DNA of 64,000 nt from contig MPNM01000011.1 of assembly GCA_002239025.1 (NCBI GenBank), forward strand, positions 40,023 to 104,022, given 5' to 3'. A model generated the notes under the pieces. It saw nothing but the letters and a program-made list of their open reading frames with translations, made no database searches and was not told the origin of the DNA. Below are positions 62,801 through 64,000 of this stretch, in pieces; the stretch's first letter is position 1, and each line of letters opens with the position of its first letter. Origin of the DNA: Chloroflexi bacterium bin125 (GTDB lineage: Bacteria > Chloroflexota > Dehalococcoidia > Bin125). A program made the translations under genes and the position numbers.

Positions 62801-63066
62801 GCGCTCCCCTTCCCCTCTCCCCCCCTTGCAGTGGGAGATGCCGAATCCCTGTTCCCTTTTTCTCCCCCCTCTGGGGGGAGATGCCGCAGCCTGCCCCGGG
62901 CTCCGACCCGGGGGCAGAGGGGGGCAGCCCCAGCACGACACCCAATCTCCGGCATCGGCAGGTCGCGCGAGGAGCCCCCTCCGCCCCTGCGGGGCACCTC
63001 CCCCAGGGGGGAGGAAAGTGGAAGGCGCAAGGCGACATCTTCCCCCGCAAGGGGGGGAGAGGGGAA
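62801..63066. repeat. Cluster of at least three modular palindromic repeat units
   Basis: CTCTCCCCCCCTTGCAGTGGGAGATGCCGAAT; CTCCCCCCTCTGGGGGGAGATGCCGCAGCCTGCCCCGGGCTCCGACCCGGGGGCAGAGGGGGG; CCCCCTCCGCCCCTGCGGGGCACCTCCCCCAGGGGGGAGG; CCCCCGCAAGGGGGGGAGAGGGG. Confidence 0.8.
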
Positions 63067-63306
63067 GAGGGGAGAGTAGAAAGAGAACACACGTTCGTAT
63101 ACCATCACCGATCCACAGCAAATCGAGTGGAGGTGTTTGATGGTTTGGACTGGTGACGGCGCAGTAGGACTCATCCGGACTCAGCGGCGGACGGCTCGGC
63201 CGGTTCGGCGGCGGGTGTGGCCGGGGGATCCGGGCTGCCGAGCGGTGCCTCGGCCTCAGCCTCCGATCTCGCGGGCGGCGTATCATGGCATTCCGAGGGG
63301 GATGTG

Positions 63307-63615
63307 ATGGTCACGACGCGAGATCTGGAGCAGGAAGTCGAGAGCGCGCTGCTGGACGCTGGCGCGTCGGACGAGCGTGCGCGGGCGGCGGCAAGCGCGC
63401 TGGGCGACGAAATCGTTCAATTGGCAACCAAAAGCGACCTGGACCAGGGTCTGAAGGATCTCAAGAGCGAACTGCGCGCTGAGATGCGTGAGATGCGCCA
63501 GGACCTGCATGATCGGATGGACCAGATCGAGCGCACGATGTGGCGGCTGGCGATGCTGGGCTTTGCGATGTGGTCGGCGACGTTTGGCGCGTTGATGTAT
63601 GCGGTCTTCGGCTAG
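63307..63615 (+). CDS. Coiled-coil, C-terminal-TM small protein (DUF1640/CCDC90-like)
   Basis: LATKSDLDQGLKDLKSELRAEMREMRQDLHDRMDQIERTMWRLAMLGFAMWSATFGALMYAVFG. Confidence 0.65.
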   Translation: MVTTRDLEQEVESALLDAGASDERARAAASALGDEIVQLATKSDLDQGLKDLKSELRAEMREMRQDLHDRMDQIERTMWRLAMLGFAMWSATFGALMYAVFG

Positions 63616-63626
63616 GCCGGGCGAAT

Positions 63627-63702
63627 CCCCCTTCCCCTTTCTCCCCCCTTCCCCTCTCTCCCCCCCTTGCGGGGGGAGATGTCACGGAGTGACAGAGGGG
63701 GG
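63627..63702. repeat. Modular palindromic repeat half-module
   Basis: CTCTCCCCCCCTTGCGGGGGGAGATGTCACGGAGTGACAGAGGGGGGG. Confidence 0.8.
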
Positions 63703-64000
63703 GTCGGCCTGGGCAATGTTGCGGCAGTGTAATTTTGATTGCCGCGACACCCATAATCGGTTGCGTAGCGCGGGTTGGATCGGCGATGATCACCACGTGG
63801 AAAGTAGATACCCAGGGGAAACCATGCGCGGGCGGGACCCTCGCAGGCCCCGGCGCATGGATTCAATGCTAGAAGGGGAGGCGCCAACGGCGACATGCAG
63901 CAAGCAGACGGAAAGCGTCCGGAAACAGGCTTCGGGCGCGGATTCAGCCCAGGGAAAGGGCAAACAATGATTGGAACTCTTGCGCGAAAGCGCACGAATC

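Noticed and set aside
62768-63286. 172-aa ORF and overlapping ORFs (62775..63092, 62799..63140)
   Set aside because: Composed of translated repeat units (LSPPCGGRC, PRRGGRKREQG, and similar), not a genuine gene.
788-63702. Possible CRISPR array from recurring short palindromic repeats
   Set aside because: Copies are dispersed tens of kb apart, vary in composition, and lack regular spacers or cas genes.

Overview
High-GC bacterial chromosome segment, gene-dense, with no rRNA, tRNA or CRISPR array recognised. Gene content is mostly catabolic: three CaiB/BaiF CoA-transferases, two acyl-CoA carboxyltransferases, acyl-CoA dehydrogenase, enoyl-CoA hydratase, thiolase plus DUF35 OB-fold protein, AFOR plus MoaD, TauD-like dioxygenase, enolase-superfamily enzyme, SDRs, F420-type oxidoreductases and a Lut system. 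This suggests a Chloroflexota/SAR202-like heterotroph, but that assignment is inference. Housekeeping modules are AddAB-like recombination, Amt/P-II and a DEAD-box helicase. Small accessory cassettes lie between the metabolic genes: PIN, Mrr-like, DUF2442/DUF4160, retropepsin-like pairs and small membrane proteins. The strongest unusual signals are: (1) a tandem array of six small single-TM proteins arranged as three ATGA-overlapping A-B gene pairs sharing a C-terminal G[YF]xxx[YW]xxxWNDA motif (8889-11569); (2) a UGSC-type selenoprotein split by an in-frame TGA, with a perfect 6-bp bSECIS-like hairpin downstream (28304-28831); (3) two copies of a translationally coupled DUF5678-like plus retropepsin-like gene pair; (4) an abundant dispersed family of modular palindromic, MITE-like repeats whose end modules are combined with different cores. 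No database search was possible. Family names come from recognising motifs by eye in the supplied translations.
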